In this document: positions 22,101 through 31,760 of the stretch, in pieces
Layout: the number at the start of each line of letters is the position of its first letter
Position numbering within the stretch: position 1 is the stretch's first letter
Assembly: GCA_020631735.1 (NCBI GenBank)
Contig: CM036201.1
Location: forward strand, 73,303,253 to 73,367,252
Source: Saccharum officinarum
Lineage: Eukaryota; Streptophyta; Magnoliopsida; Poales; Poaceae
Direction: 5' to 3'
DNA: 64,000 nucleotides
Notes under the pieces: generated by a model
Told to the model about the DNA's origin: nothing
Database searches by the model: none
Seen by the model: the letters and a program-made list of their open reading frames with translations, nothing else
Position numbers and translations under genes: made by a program

Positions 22101-23800
22101 GTCGTTCCTTCACAGTCCGTACCGATCATTGGAGTCTCAAGTACATCCTCGATCAGCGCCTCACGACGATTCCGCAACACACCTGGGTAACTAAGCTCTT
22201 TGGGTATGATCTACAAGTTGAGTACCGTGCAGGGAAGCTTAACACTGTGGCGGATGCTCTGTCCCGTCGTGACTCCGACATGCCTGCTGTCCGTGCAGTC
22301 TCAGGCCCGACTTTCGCCCTATATGATGATCTGCGGATGGAGCAATTGAGTAATCCACAGGCCCAGGAGCTGCGGGCGCAATTGGCAGCAGGTACAGCGC
22401 CAGATGGGTGGACATTGGTGGACGATATGCTACTGTTCAGGGGCCGTATTTTTGTCCCAGACGCTTCATTGCTTTGGCAGCGTTTGCTGCAGGAGGCGCA
22501 TGGCAGCCATGAGGGCGCCCAGAAAACTCTTTATCGGTTTCGGGCATCCTTCTTCAATGCTCATGCTCATCGGTTGGTCCGAGACTATGTCCGTGGCTGT
22601 GCTATTTGTCAAAGGCACAAGACAGAGCATCTACATCCAGCTGGGTTGCTGCAGCCCTTGCCTATTCCGGTACATGTGTGGACTGACATTGCCATGGATT
22701 TTGTTGAAGGTTTTCCCCGGGTTGGTGGCAAGTCGGTAATCCTTACTGTGGTCGATCGTTTTTCCAAGATGGCTCATTTCATCGCCTTGAGTCATCCATA
22801 TTCAGCAAGTTCTGTGGCCCGTGTTTTTTTCGACAATATTGTGCGCCTTCATGGGTTTCCTTGTTCCATTGTGAGTGACCGTGATACAGTGTTTACCAGC
22901 AGTTTTTGGGAAGAACTTTTCAAATTGGCCAATGTCCGTTTACTCCGCAGCTCTGCGTTTCATCCACAAACTGATGGGCAGTCTGAGGTGACTAATCGCA
23001 TCATAGTAATGTACTTGCGGTGTTTAGCTGGTGATCAACCGCGTTCTTGGCTTCAGTGGTTACCGTGGGCAGAATTTTGTTATAATACTTCATTCCAGTC
23101 TGCTCTCCGTGCTACTCCCTTTGAAGTGGTCTATGGCAGACCACCACCGCCTCTAGTGTCATATAGTCCTGGGTCAGCCAAGGTAGCTGCGGTGGATCAG
23201 CAGCTTCGTGATCGGGATGTGTTCTTGGCTGAGATTCGTGATAGACTGAAATTGGCTCAGGATGTGATGAAAGATCGTCACGATCAGAAGCGTCGGCTAG
23301 TGGAATTTGCGGTGGGCGATTGGGTCTGGTTGCGACTCCATCACCGTACAGCTGTGGGCATTACTACTGCTCCATCATCTAAGCTTGGGCCTCGCTTCTT
23401 TGGACCATATCAGGTGGTTGAGCGCATTGGCTTAGTGGCATATCGTCTGCATCTTCCTCCCAAGGCACGCATTCATGACGTCTTCCATGTTGCTCTTTTG
23501 AAGAAGTTTGTGGGGGAGCCGCCAACTGCGTTGGTTCCATTGCCTTCAATTCTTCATGGTCGGGTGGTTCCTACTCCAGCCGCTGTGATCCGTACTCGCC
23601 TTAACCGCGGGCGCTGGCAGCTTCTGGTTCATTGGGATGGCCGCACTCCTGCTGATGCTACTTGGGAAGCTCTACAAGACTTCAAAGACCGCTATCCAGA
23701 GTTTCAGCTCGCGGACGAGCTGTTTGTTCGGGAGGAGGGAAGTGTTGTGGACTCGTTTGTGGGCCGCCAGTATAGGCGTCGTCCCAAACAAGGACTCTAA
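19184..23800 (+). CDS. Reina-type chromovirus gag-pol polyprotein, intact (1538 aa)
   Basis: The first ATG in the frame is at 19184 (MSGAPFDS). Domains in order by approximate residue: Arg/Gly/Asp-rich N-terminus (to ~175), gag (IQFPSFDGESDPLTW, ~180-300), zinc knuckle-like CYFCPEPYSKDHKC (~391), aspartic protease with VDTGSTHSF (~462), and RT with DYRALND (~673), PFGLTNAPATF and the catalytic FFDDILIF (~771). Then come RNase H (DCDASGAGFGA ~916; RTDHWSLKYI), integrase H2C2 (H...H...CAICQRH, ~1105-1145), the D,D,E core (DIAMDF ~1170, SDRD ~1230, SEVTNR ~1267) and a chromodomain (LLVHWDGRTPADATWEALQDF, ~1479-1515; quoted in part). No stop or frameshift. The last ~19 codons and the TAA lie inside the 3' LTR. 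Confidence 0.95.
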   Translation: MSGAPFDSAALETKLDRIFGQLTTITNRLNSHDARLARVETGQPDSGKGGADAAGGTDGHRDDGGAPRADREVYDEHTSGQDRAWEDFRARALRDRERCFGDHREPERFGRAFYGRGGRDFDARGGRDLDMRGGRDFDHGGLRFDRGDRDYGYDYGSRAFGHGGRYRDDVAGRREQHRPPKIQFPSFDGESDPLTWLNKCDNYFRGHRVPEDEKVWMASLHLDGTAAEWYYQMERDFGMISWPRFVDFVNLRFGPPIRTNSVAEIKALVRTSTVEEYSRRYLALLSRCDNLSTQTAIDLYTGGLGQPLASDVEMQHPVNLQQAMSLARAYEQRQVEASAVNSSTAPKSSTRRATVSTGASGLGAQDSKQDGTRSRFRRLTPAEMQEKRQNGQCYFCPEPYSKDHKCAAKGVFLMELAAGEEDPLGDDVTNLEISLYALTGLGLANSMMLQVVIGGVQLKALVDTGSTHSFIHSDVAARLGLMVTERAGLSVLVANGDRLCSPGVCLATDILIHDLRFSIDCFALDLGGFDLVLGVQWLRSLGPIVWDFDALSMTFWFNGCSHHWRGLGSRGMAAYAIADPRRVLEELLLSYKDIFDEPHGLPPVRRHDHRIHLLPGSPPVAVRPYRYPQLLKDEIERQCDNMLAQGIIQESTSSFSSPVLLVRKQDDTWRFCVDYRALNDCTIKDKFPIPVVDELLDELKGARFFTKIDLRSGYHQVRMHPEDVAKTAFRTHRGHFEFLVMPFGLTNAPATFQALMNDVLKPFLRRFILVFFDDILIFSSTWVEHLQHVRTVLQQLRDHHLFAKRSKCFFGEPSVAYLGHIISADGVSMDSDKVAAVEAWPRPCSARALHGFLGLTGYYRKFIAGYGGVAAPLTALLKREAFSWTDEAEAAFLQLKAALVSAPLLQLPDFSKRFIVDCDASGAGFGAVLHQGDGAVAYFSRAVAAHHAKLPAYERELIGLVKAVRHWRPYLWGRSFTVRTDHWSLKYILDQRLTTIPQHTWVTKLFGYDLQVEYRAGKLNTVADALSRRDSDMPAVRAVSGPTFALYDDLRMEQLSNPQAQELRAQLAAGTAPDGWTLVDDMLLFRGRIFVPDASLLWQRLLQEAHGSHEGAQKTLYRFRASFFNAHAHRLVRDYVRGCAICQRHKTEHLHPAGLLQPLPIPVHVWTDIAMDFVEGFPRVGGKSVILTVVDRFSKMAHFIALSHPYSASSVARVFFDNIVRLHGFPCSIVSDRDTVFTSSFWEELFKLANVRLLRSSAFHPQTDGQSEVTNRIIVMYLRCLAGDQPRSWLQWLPWAEFCYNTSFQSALRATPFEVVYGRPPPPLVSYSPGSAKVAAVDQQLRDRDVFLAEIRDRLKLAQDVMKDRHDQKRRLVEFAVGDWVWLRLHHRTAVGITTAPSSKLGPRFFGPYQVVERIGLVAYRLHLPPKARIHDVFHVALLKKFVGEPPTALVPLPSILHGRVVPTPAAVIRTRLNRGRWQLLVHWDGRTPADATWEALQDFKDRYPEFQLADELFVREEGSVVDSFVGRQYRRRPKQGL

Positions 23801-24119
23801 TAGGCTATTGGCTGTTTAGATAAGGCAGGGAGGAGTTTTAGTAGTTTGGGTTCTATTAGTAGATTGGTTTGGTTATGGAAGTGCACCTGGACTATAAAGG
23901 GGCACCTTAGGAGATTGTAATAGGCATTGAAGAAGGAATAAACCTCCCTGTGTATCGGGGTGGGGTTTTTACCTTCGACGGTGGCGACGGGCGGTTCAGC
24001 CGTCGACTCCGGCGAAGCTCCCGCCGCCGAGGTTCCTCGTTATCCTCTGCGTTCCAATTCTCAATCCAGTCTCCTCCTCCACTCTCCTCTTCGCTCACCT
24101 CACCGCCGGCGCCATAACA
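23743..24119 (+). repeat. 3' LTR of the Reina-type element
   Basis: Same length as the 5' LTR and apparently identical. It encodes the C-terminal end of the polyprotein in its first 58 bases. Confidence 0.93.
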
Positions 24120-24243
24120 GCTGCAGAAGTAGAACAAGTGAGAAATCAGGAAACCATTGTGATGATAAAATAATTAATTTATCAGCAAGCAGTGGCGCCC
24201 TGATGTTAATAGGCTACATCCCAGTCAAACAACCACCAAGTAC

Positions 24244-24312
24244 CTGATGCTCTCTGTTTGCACTATCATACTGAACTTCTATCCGGTTCTGTAACCTCTG
24301 TAGGCATTCTTC
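24244..24312 (-). pseudogene. Single exon resembling an ELMO-domain protein gene
   Basis: A 69-base block with an acceptor-like end (gtttcag/GAAG) and a donor-like end (CATCAG/gtac) encodes EECLQRLQNRIEV then QYDSANREHQ in one open phase-0 frame. From memory of the family, this resembles the start of the ELMO/CED-12 domain region of plant ELMO proteins (ECLQRLQ.R...YD...EHQ). Neighbouring exons are not visible. The Reina element lies 120 bp downstream in gene direction. It is either part of a gene split by that insertion or an isolated captured exon. Identification is tentative. Confidence 0.4.
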
Positions 24313-24319
24313 CTGAAAC

Positions 24320-24649
24320 ACGCTAAAGAAAATATGTTAACTATGAATAAAACTTCACTATCCTGCAGTGTACAATTAAACCCAAATTCATCAAATTACT
24401 TCAGTTAAAAAGGCACTGGAGTGAATTAACAGAGTCAGCAATTTTGACGCAGGTGGTGCAGAAGCAATGCGAGATTCAGAGGAGGGTCTGAAGTTCAGGA
24501 TGAATTCAGGGGGGGGGGGGGGGGGGGGGCTAAACAGTGAGAAATTTCAAGTTTCATTGACAGGGTCGAGAATCTGGCACTGCTTCAGAACAGCAAAAGC
24601 ATACTGGGAATCAAATCAAATCGTTTAGATCCCAAATATTTCCCTAAAT
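24320..24649. other. Noncoding stretch with a long G run
   Basis: No gene seen. It contains an uninterrupted run of about 20 G beginning near 24510, a potential G-quadruplex or a sequencing-sensitive homopolymer. Confidence 0.5.
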
Positions 24650-24960
24650 TCCACTATGAAAAAGAAGATTCCCCATCACATCAAAATGTCGGCACATGCA
24701 TGGAGTACTAAATATAGATGAAATCAAAAACTAATTGCACGGTTTTATTGTACTTTGCGAGACGAACATTTTGAACGTAATTAGTCAATGTTTGGACAAT
24801 TTTTACCAAATAAAAACAAAATGCTACAATACGCTACAGTAGCGCGCAGTGAATCCGCCACAATGTTTGGACAATTTTTACCAAATAAAAACAAAATGCT
24901 ACAATACGCTACAGTAGCGCGCAGTGAATCCGCCGCCTCGAAATTGGGACATCTAAACAC
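24650..24960. mobile_element. Grass MITE with internal 75-bp tandem duplication
   Basis: Carries the family string 'aaatcaaaaactaattgca...gtactttgcgagacgaac...taattagtcaatgtttggacaatttttaccaaataaa', quoted in pieces, as at 40088-40325. A 75-bp unit starting at 24788 is repeated at 24863 (tttggacaat ... gaatccgcc). ORFs over it are artefacts of the repeat. Confidence 0.65.
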
Positions 24961-25082
24961 GGCCCGTAAAGAAATAGACGAATCCCACATGCACAGGCGT
25001 CAAATCGAAGGAGAGGCGCGCATCGTTGTCCCTCCTCTGCGCGCAGACGCAGGAGAGTCCGACGCAGGATACAGGTATGGAG

Positions 25083-25502
25083 GTACCCCGTTGACTTGCC
25101 CTTCTCCACCTCCACGAGGCCTCCCTGTGCGTGGAGCACGACCTACATTCGCGCTCCTCCATCTCGGCCGCCTTCGCCTAGAGCGTGCTCCGCCGCAGCG
25201 GCCTGGACGACTCGGGTCCGGGGCTGACCCTCCTCTTCTTCTCCGTCGCCGCCGCCTCGGTGGGCGTCGCGGGCTCGGTCTCCTCAGCGGCGGCGGCGGC
25301 GGCGGCAGGGACGGGCAGCACGACGCCGTCGGGGCTTGAGTTTAGGGATGGATCGTTCTCGTCCCCGTTGCCGTCCCCGCGCGTCGCTTCTTGGGGCGCC
25401 TCCCCGCGGCGAGGTGTGCTGTTGGCTGTTGCTGCTGCAGCGCACGCGGCATCGCGGCGAGGTGTGGGCGTGTGGCGAGTCACGGACTGGGAGGGGAGGT
25501 GA
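25083..25502 (+). pseudogene. GC-rich coding-like fragment with one nonsense codon
   Basis: The plus frame reads LHLHEASLCVEHDLHSRS and then SSISAAFA, a TAG at about 25180, then SVLRRSGLDDSGPGLTLLFF, an Ala-rich run, and open to 25502. The stop is one C-to-T change from CAG (Gln). High GC, codon-like periodicity and a continuous frame around the stop suggest a captured or decayed exon. I do not recognise the protein. There is no clear start, splice site or partner exon. Confidence 0.35.
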
Positions 25503-26526
25503 GAGGAGGATGATGTTTCATTTTTTTTTCGAGAAAAAGAAAAGGACAAGCCACGAATCGAACCCTGGCCGATGGGCAGGGGGGCGGGGCCGTGGCCGCG
25601 TGGGGCGCGTTTGAAGCCTCGCGTGATGAGGCGGAGGCGCGTGCAGGGAGGCTACGTGAGAAGCCTGAGGGCGCCGGGTGAGAAGCCGGCACCACGCATC
25701 GAACCGTGGCGATTTTGACGTTTTATTAGCTCTTGATCTCGATCGGAACGAATTTCTATGTGTATTTTTCTGAGCGTACAATGGTTAACTAATTAGTGGG
25801 CGACGTTTTTCTAGTAAGATCTAGTATAATTTGAATGGGTCCACTATAGAAGAGATAAGCACCCTGATCTAGTAGCCAGATAGGTTACATTTTCTAAGAC
25901 AGCCAGAAATATCATACGTTATTATATATGTGACCGGAATGCATCACGTGACATTTTGTGTAACATTTTTCTTTTACACGTGTTTTCTTCTGTTTGGCTC
26001 GGCTGCGAGCGCCACCTGCGAGCTGTGATCAACGACATGGGATGAGCTGGCACGGATCGTGACGAGGACAGTGAACAAGCTGTGGTCGAGGTAGCAAAAG
26101 AAATGCTTAAATGACACAAACAACAGAAGTCAGACAAATCATTCACTATGACAATCACAAATGTCCATGACTGACAGATGAATAGAACATGAATTTTAAG
26201 ACAAACAATCCAGAACGACCTGTGATTGAAACGATCAAAGCAAAAGCAGGAGAGACTAGCAAGGAGCAACACAAGTGAAAAAGCACATGCTGCAGATATC
26301 AAAGCAGTTCGCTGCGTAGGTTGAAGGTTTTCACTATGACAAATTTCCATTGATTGATCGAGTAAACCATTAATTTTCATGTTCAGATATACAAAGCATC
26401 AAGCACATGTTGCAGATTTTGACGCCAGTATCGAGGAACCCTGCTCACGGGCTCTACGATTTGGATATCAGTTAAGGGTCCCTTCGTTCTACTCGGAAAT
26501 GATATGCAGGAGATCTGGGTTCCTAA
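25503..26526. other. Intergenic stretch, nothing firmly recognised
   Basis: GC-rich up to about 25720, AT-rich after. A 152-codon minus-strand ORF (25922-26380) has hydrophobic, Cys-rich composition, no known domain and no supporting context, so it is not called. Confidence 0.45.
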
Positions 26527-26717
26527 GGCCCGTCTCAGTCGAGGTTTTATGATCCAGTTTTTAACGTGTCTATATTTTAGAAACAGTGTAAAAAAGTTTC
26601 ATCTCTATTAAACTATCTCTATTCATATGAAACTTTTATCATCTCTCTTTATCAGTATGATGTCACATCAGTATATTTAATACATATAAAACTCTGATAA
26701 ACCTCATTGAGACTGAC
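26527..26717. mobile_element. Small MITE with GTCTCA terminal repeats
   Basis: The left end ggcccGTCTCAgtcgagg and the reverse of the right end ggtcaGTCTCAatgagg form imperfect inverted repeats around ~190 bp of AT-rich noncoding sequence. Superfamily not assigned. Confidence 0.6.
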
Positions 26718-26899
26718 CTAGCAAGACGAGACACCCAAAAGAAAAGATTGATTTCAAAGCTTCCAACATTTTAGCAACACCTGCATACTAATGAACCACC
26801 AGACTCCCTGATCGATCAAACAATCCTTCAATTGATTAAGAAAAACTCAATAAAGACAAATGAAACAGACCAGAATATCGGGATTACAAGTGAGACTAT

Positions 26900-27035
26900 G
26901 GCCCCGTTCGGCTGGGCTGATAAGCCGGCTGAAAAACACTGTTGACTGATTTGTTGTGAGAGAAAAATGCTGTTTCAGCTAAAAAAACAAGCTGAAAAAG
27001 ACGGATTATAAGCCAGATAAACCGGCTCTATATAG
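26900..27035. mobile_element. MITE-like element 'ccgttcggctgggctgataagcc'
   Basis: Ends are partly inverted (gctgataagccggctga versus ttataagccagataaaccggc). The inner string 'ttgtgagagaaaaa' also occurs in the element at 42104-42205 (ttatgagagaaaaacactgctg), pointing to one dispersed family. Confidence 0.55.
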
Positions 27036-27281
27036 GCCCTGTTTAGTTGCCATGCAAACCCAAAATATTTCCTCTTTCACCTATCACATCGAATCTTTCG
27101 ACGCATGCATGGAACATTAAATGTAGATAAAAAAGATAACTAATTGCATAGTTTGTCTGTAAATGTCGAGACGGATCTTTTGAGCCTAGTTAGTCCATGA
27201 TTGGACAAATTTTGCCAAATAACAACGAAAAATGTTACAGTAACTTTTCACCTACTTTTTGCGAAGTGAACACACCCATAA
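27036..27281. mobile_element. Grass MITE, third copy of the 'tagtccatgattgGacaa' family
   Basis: 'ccctgtttagttgccatgc' at the left, then 'cgcatgcatggaacattaaatgtagata' (quoted in part), 'gttagtccatgattggacaa' and 'gttacagtaac', closing near 27281. It lies just downstream of the hypothetical gene on the minus strand. Confidence 0.65.
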
Positions 27282-27290
27282 TAACTAATT

Positions 27291-28008
27291 TTATGACATC
27301 TGAAACAACAGAGCCAGCAAGCTCGCTAGGCTATAGTATCTGGCCTCAATCAAAGCGTTGCCTTCCATGACCAGGCCGCGAGCAAGGATCGTTGGATCGT
27401 CGGTGCCCTCGCCAAATTCCAAAAGAACATGGAGTTCCTCTCCTTCCCGTCGGTCGTCTCGGTGTTGATGTTGGATCCCTGGACCACCTCCCCAATCCTC
27501 CCCGTCTTCCTCCTCCTGGTCCTCGTCCTCGTCCTCGTAGAAATCTGAACGACGGACGTACATTCATTCTTTCTCCTACGTACCCTACTTCTTTCTCCCC
27601 TTTGACTTCATCCTCTTCCACGTCCGTGGAATCACTGGCCGTAGAATCACCGCTTGTGGAAGAATCACTGGATGTAGAAGTAGAATCATCGCTGGTGGAA
27701 GAATCACTGACTGTAGAGGTAGAATCACCGCTTGTGGAATCGCCCGGCAGCTGCTCATTCACGTTTGCTGCCAGAGTCCCTTCGCCGTCACCGCCGGCGC
27801 CAGCCACCACAGCGTCAGCGTGCTTCTCGCCGGGCGCCGGCTCTCCCTCCCTCCTCTTGGAGGTGCGCCCCTCCGACGGAACCTCCACACCCCCGGTGGC
27901 CGCATCCACTTCCGCCTTCCTTTTGGTGCAGCACGCCTTCATCGGGCCCTCAGCGACCGACGCCGCCGCCTCCGACGACAACCCCTGAAAACCAAACCCA
28001 CTGGCCAT
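27291..28008 (-). CDS. Hypothetical Ser/Thr/Asp-repeat protein with acidic tail, frame apparently broken
   Basis: The first ATG is at 28008 (MASGFGFQGLSSEAAASVAE), 287 bp from the divergent pseudouridine synthase start. The N-terminal part is open to about 27565. It has a basic KRK/KRR stretch and a Ser/Thr/Asp repeat region (DSTSGDSTSTVSDSSTSDD and variants, from a ~39-bp DNA repeat). Beyond ~27565 this frame turns into Arg/Gly/Pro-rich sequence. The next frame instead reads a plausible acidic segment (SDFYEDEDEDQEEEDGEDWG) and EELHVLLEFGEGTDDPT, ending at 27291. That suggests a 1-nt indel or an unrecognised intron near 27560. No known domain. It may be a real lineage-specific gene, a pseudogene or a sequencing error. 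Confidence 0.4.
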
Positions 28009-28295
28009 CGCAAGATCTGACCGACCGCCGGCCACTCGTGGCCTCTCCGTGCGTGTGACTCTTCGCTTGATTCGAATTGCAAGCTGGATCGATGGAGATT
28101 GTGGATGGGAGGAGGCGGCGGTGCCCTCTCTCCCGGTTATAAAGGTGGCACCGCACACAACCCTAGCGAGGACATGCTCCGGTCGGACTCGGCCCGCGAG
28201 TCGAAACGGAGAAAAGGGTGAAGTTCTTGAAAAAAACGGCGGCCCGCGGGTCGACCGAAAACAATACGGACCACTAGTGGCCTACGCCCTGCGGG
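28009..28295. promoter_or_regulatory. Divergent promoter between the hypothetical gene and the pseudouridine synthase gene
   Basis: 287 bp between opposing start codons. A TATA-like 'ggttataaagg' lies at about 28134-28144, oriented for the plus gene, with ~150 bp of leader. No other motif is claimed. Confidence 0.45.
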
Positions 28296-31200
28296 ATGCT
28301 GTGCGGCGGCCGCCGCCGTCCGGGGCCGTGGCGGTGGCCGGCGGCGCTGCGGCGGCTGTCCCGGCTGGCGCCGCCGGCGCCTGCGGCTGCCGACCCGGTG
28401 GTGGTCCGGGTGGACGCCAGCAACGTCGCGCGCTTGGGGGCGCCCAAGCCCGGGCCGAGGCCGCGGCAGCTGCTCTCGCTGCCGCCGTTCCCCGCAGGGC
28501 CGGACCCTCTTCCGGGAAGGAAGGCGGCGCCGCGTCGCGTGACGGCGGTGAGCTGGGTGAAGCACTATTTCGCCGACGTGCCGCAGGAGGCTGTGCAGGC
28601 GCACTTCAACAGGAGAATGGTATCTCTCTTCCCCTTTTTGGACTGGGCGACTGGCATTCCTAACCGTTGCAGCTTTGATTCAATGGTCACATTGTTCTTT
28701 CGATTAGTATTGATTCAGAATTCTTCGACTACTGATGTTATACCATAATTTAATCAATTGCTTGTTTCAGTTACTTGCATCAGAACTTGCCAACCTTTTC
28801 CGAAAAGGAAAAAGTCTAAATAACCCCTGAACTATGGACCCTGAAACACATAACCCTCTAAACCATGAAACGGTCTAATTTACCCCCTGAACTATCCAAA
28901 ACCGTCTATTTTACCCTCTGGGCGGTTTTTGACGGTGGTTTGCTACAGTAACAGCGGGGTTGCTACAGTATCGTCGGTTTTGTCTTTTTATTTATTTTCG
29001 CTGAATATTTGAAAAATCATAGTAAATCACAGAAAAATCATAAAATAGAAAATCTAATTTTGTTAGACTCCACATGAGTAGATCTACACAGTGAACATAT
29101 AATATGGTACGCTTTAGTACAAATTTTTTGCTGTAACTTTAGTCTAAATTGGATTTTCCAATTAATATAAAGCTACAGCAAAAACTTTGTACTAAAGTGT
29201 ACCGTATTATATATTCACTGTGTAGATCTACTCATGTGGAGTCCAACAAAATTAGATTTTCTATTTTATGATTTTTCTGTGATTTACTATGATTTTTCAA
29301 ATATTCAGCGAAAATAAATAAAAAAGACAAAACCACTATTACTGTAGAAAATCTACTGCTACTGTAGCAAAACCACCGTCGAAAACCGCCCAGAGGGTAA
29401 AATAGACGGTTTTGGATACTTCAGGGGGTAAATTAGACCGTTTCATAGTTCAGAGGGTTATGTGTTCCAGGGTCCATAGTTCAGGGGGTTATTTAGACTT
29501 TTTCCTTTTCTGATAAGAGCAACAGAGCTTCTTTGATATGCCTTTGCCAGAATGGTTGTATCTTCATAGGATCAGTTGAACACATATAACTTTCCTGAGT
29601 TAATGTCATAGCAGCCTGCACAACCTGTAGCTGTGGTCATCTTTGGTTCAGCATCTAATATAAAAACTACATGCTATTCAGGTTTTCTCTGAGTGCTCTG
29701 ATCACGAGGTTTCAGCTGACAGCATTCGAACTCAGAATCATCATCTGAAAAAGGTGCCAGTGAAGTGTTTGCTCTATAATTCTTTTTGCATGGCGTTGTT
29801 GTTGTACTTTGTGAATAAAGTAAATATGGTCCTCAGTTTATTGCAGATTAAACATAATGATGCTATGGAGCCTGGAATGAGAATTCACCTTCCTGTTTCA
29901 GTGGCTGAGGGTGAGATAAAAAAGCGTTATGAGACCATTCCGACTGCCACGCTGCATCCTAATAAAGATGAGATTGAGTACCTGAGGAGGCTTGTCATCC
30001 ACAGGGTAATTTTGTTTGTAGGTTGTATTGCTAATTTTCATGGACATATATAGGCTACACGACTCCTGCATTAATAGAGAAAACGTTGTTTCCGTGGATA
30101 ATTGGCCTCTGTATGTCAGTATTCCCCAACTTGGACATATATAGTATTTTGATATGAAATAAATGAATACATCAATCTGTCTGCATATCTGTTAACTAGA
30201 AAAGACTATTCATGATTTGTTAAGCTTGTATGTTGATAAAGGTGTCAGCTTGTCATCATTTTACTGCTTTCGTTTTACATGATCATCATTTTAATGTTTC
30301 AGATTTTACTGCTTTTGTATTACTATTACATGATTCAGGTTGAACACAATAAGCTAAAGCTTTTCAATCACAGGACTCTGCTATATTGGTGCTTAATAAG
30401 CCCCCCAAAGTGCCCATGAAAGGACATTTGCCAGTACATAACAGCATGGATGTGCTTGCAGCAGCAGCACTGTCATATGGAAACGAAGAGGGTCCAAAGT
30501 TGGTGAGCTCACGAGTTGTTTCTGTTTGACTTTTGGTCACTGTGTATAATCTTAGGGTCTCTGAAGTTCTCTTTTCCCTGTGGCTTGTGAGCTCAGGTCC
30601 ATCGACTGGACAGAGAAAGCAGCGGGTTGATTTTGATGGGCAGAACAAAAGAAAGCTTTACTCGGCTGCACTGGCTTTTCACTAGTGTAAATTTAGCTAA
30701 AACATCTTCTCAGGTAATCAACAATTCCTCGATTACTAACATGCCATGTTCCGTCTAAATTATTGTGATGAATTTACCTTTTCTGATTGCTGCATACTAA
30801 CTAATATCTTGCATTATTGGCATATTCAGACATGGAATAAAGCCTGTGAAGCATACGTGCAGAAGTATTGGGCACTAGTCATTGGTACTCCTAAAGAAAG
30901 GGAAGGTGTTATAGCTGCTCCTATTTCAAAGGTATTTTCTGATTTATTTGTTAGCTATTACTTGCAACATAAAACAATAAATGATCCCATGTAGGTTAAC
31001 TTCTTATGCTCCAATCTTTTCACTTAAATCAAACCGGATTTTCTGATTCAGGTACTTCTCGATGACGGGAAAGCTGAGAGGGTTATTCTGGCACATCCTT
31101 CTGGCATAGATGGTGCACAAGAGGCAGTAACAGAGTATCGGGTGATGGGACCAACTATTAATGGGTGCTCATGGATCGAGCTACGCCCATTGACTGGGCG

Positions 31201-31760
31201 GAAGCACCAGGTATCCTCATAATGTTTGGATTTTGTTTGTGCTACATTTCTGCAAAATGTGTGGAGATGATCTACACTTTAGTATATCCTATCATGCCTT
31301 TCATTTGTTCTTGGAAACATGGAAAATAAATTCATACATCTTGCATAGGATTGGACATTTTCAACTATACCTGTTCTGTTTGCAGCTCCGAGTCCACTGT
31401 GCTGAAGGCCTTGGCACTCCCATTGTCGGGGATTACAAATATGGTTGGTTTGTGCACCAAACGTGGAAGCAAAATCCCCAGCCTGACTTTGAACCGTTTA
31501 CTGGAGAGCCATACAAGCTGAGGCGGCCAGAAGGCTTGGAGATTCAGAAGGGCAGTGTTCTTTCAAAAGTCCCTTTGCTACACCTGCATTGCCGGGAGAT
31601 GGTCATCCCCAACATTGCAAAGTTCCTGAGCAGCACCGGAGAATGGCACAAAAATGGCGCCCCATGGGCCGAGGAGAAGCCCAACCTCCTAAGATTCGTC
31701 TCACCGATGCCTCCACACATGAAAATTAGTTGGAATATAATGTCTTCATACCTGGTGTAG
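28296..31760 (+). CDS. RluA-type RNA pseudouridine synthase, probably mitochondrial (478 aa, 8 exons)
   Basis: Hand-joined exons: 28296-28619, 29682-29753, 29847-30005, 30374-30502, 30597-30713, 30830-30931, 31052-31210, 31386-31760. All introns are GT-AG and every exon is a multiple of three (phase 0). The protein starts with an Arg/Pro/Ala-rich stretch suited to an organelle transit peptide. An S4-like segment (~130-175) follows, then the PseudoU_synth_2 domain with the signature VHRLDRESSGLIL (catalytic Asp ~233), RPLTGRKHQLRVH and GLGTPIVGDYKYG. It isomerises uridine to pseudouridine in RNA. Length and layout match the plant 'RNA pseudouridine synthase 4, mitochondrial' group. Intron 1 holds a large foldback repeat (28803-29510). 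Convergent with the PPR gene, with ~300 bp between stop codons. Confidence 0.92.
28803..29510. mobile_element. Long-inverted-repeat foldback element in intron 1
   Basis: About 708 bp in which the left half (AAAAGGAAAAAGTCTAAATA at 28803) is repeated in reverse by the right half (tatttagactttttcctttt ending 29510), with arms of roughly 340 bp around a short centre near 29150. Matched blocks include 'taaccctctaaaccatgaaa' versus 'tttcatagttcagagggtta' and 'tgtagatctactcatgtgga' versus 'actccacatgagtagatcta'. No coding capacity. It is transcribed as part of the pre-mRNA, where it could fold into a long hairpin. Confidence 0.88.

Larger units (their letters stand above)
18769..24119 (+). mobile_element. 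Intact Reina-type chromovirus (Ty3/Gypsy), very young
   Basis: It has 377-bp LTRs (18769-19145 and 23743-24119), a PBS, a single gag-pol frame and a purine tract (ggaggagggaag, 23731-23742). TSD GCTGC lies at 18764-18768 and 24120-24124. By eye the two LTRs show no difference, which implies very recent insertion. Short LTRs, compact size (5351 bp) and the C-terminal chromodomain fit the Reina clade. All enzymatic motifs are present, so it could be autonomous. Confidence 0.93.

Noticed and set aside
25922..26380. 152-codon minus-strand ORF with hydrophobic stretches
   Set aside because: No domain, no splice or promoter context, composition typical of chance ORFs in AT-rich DNA.
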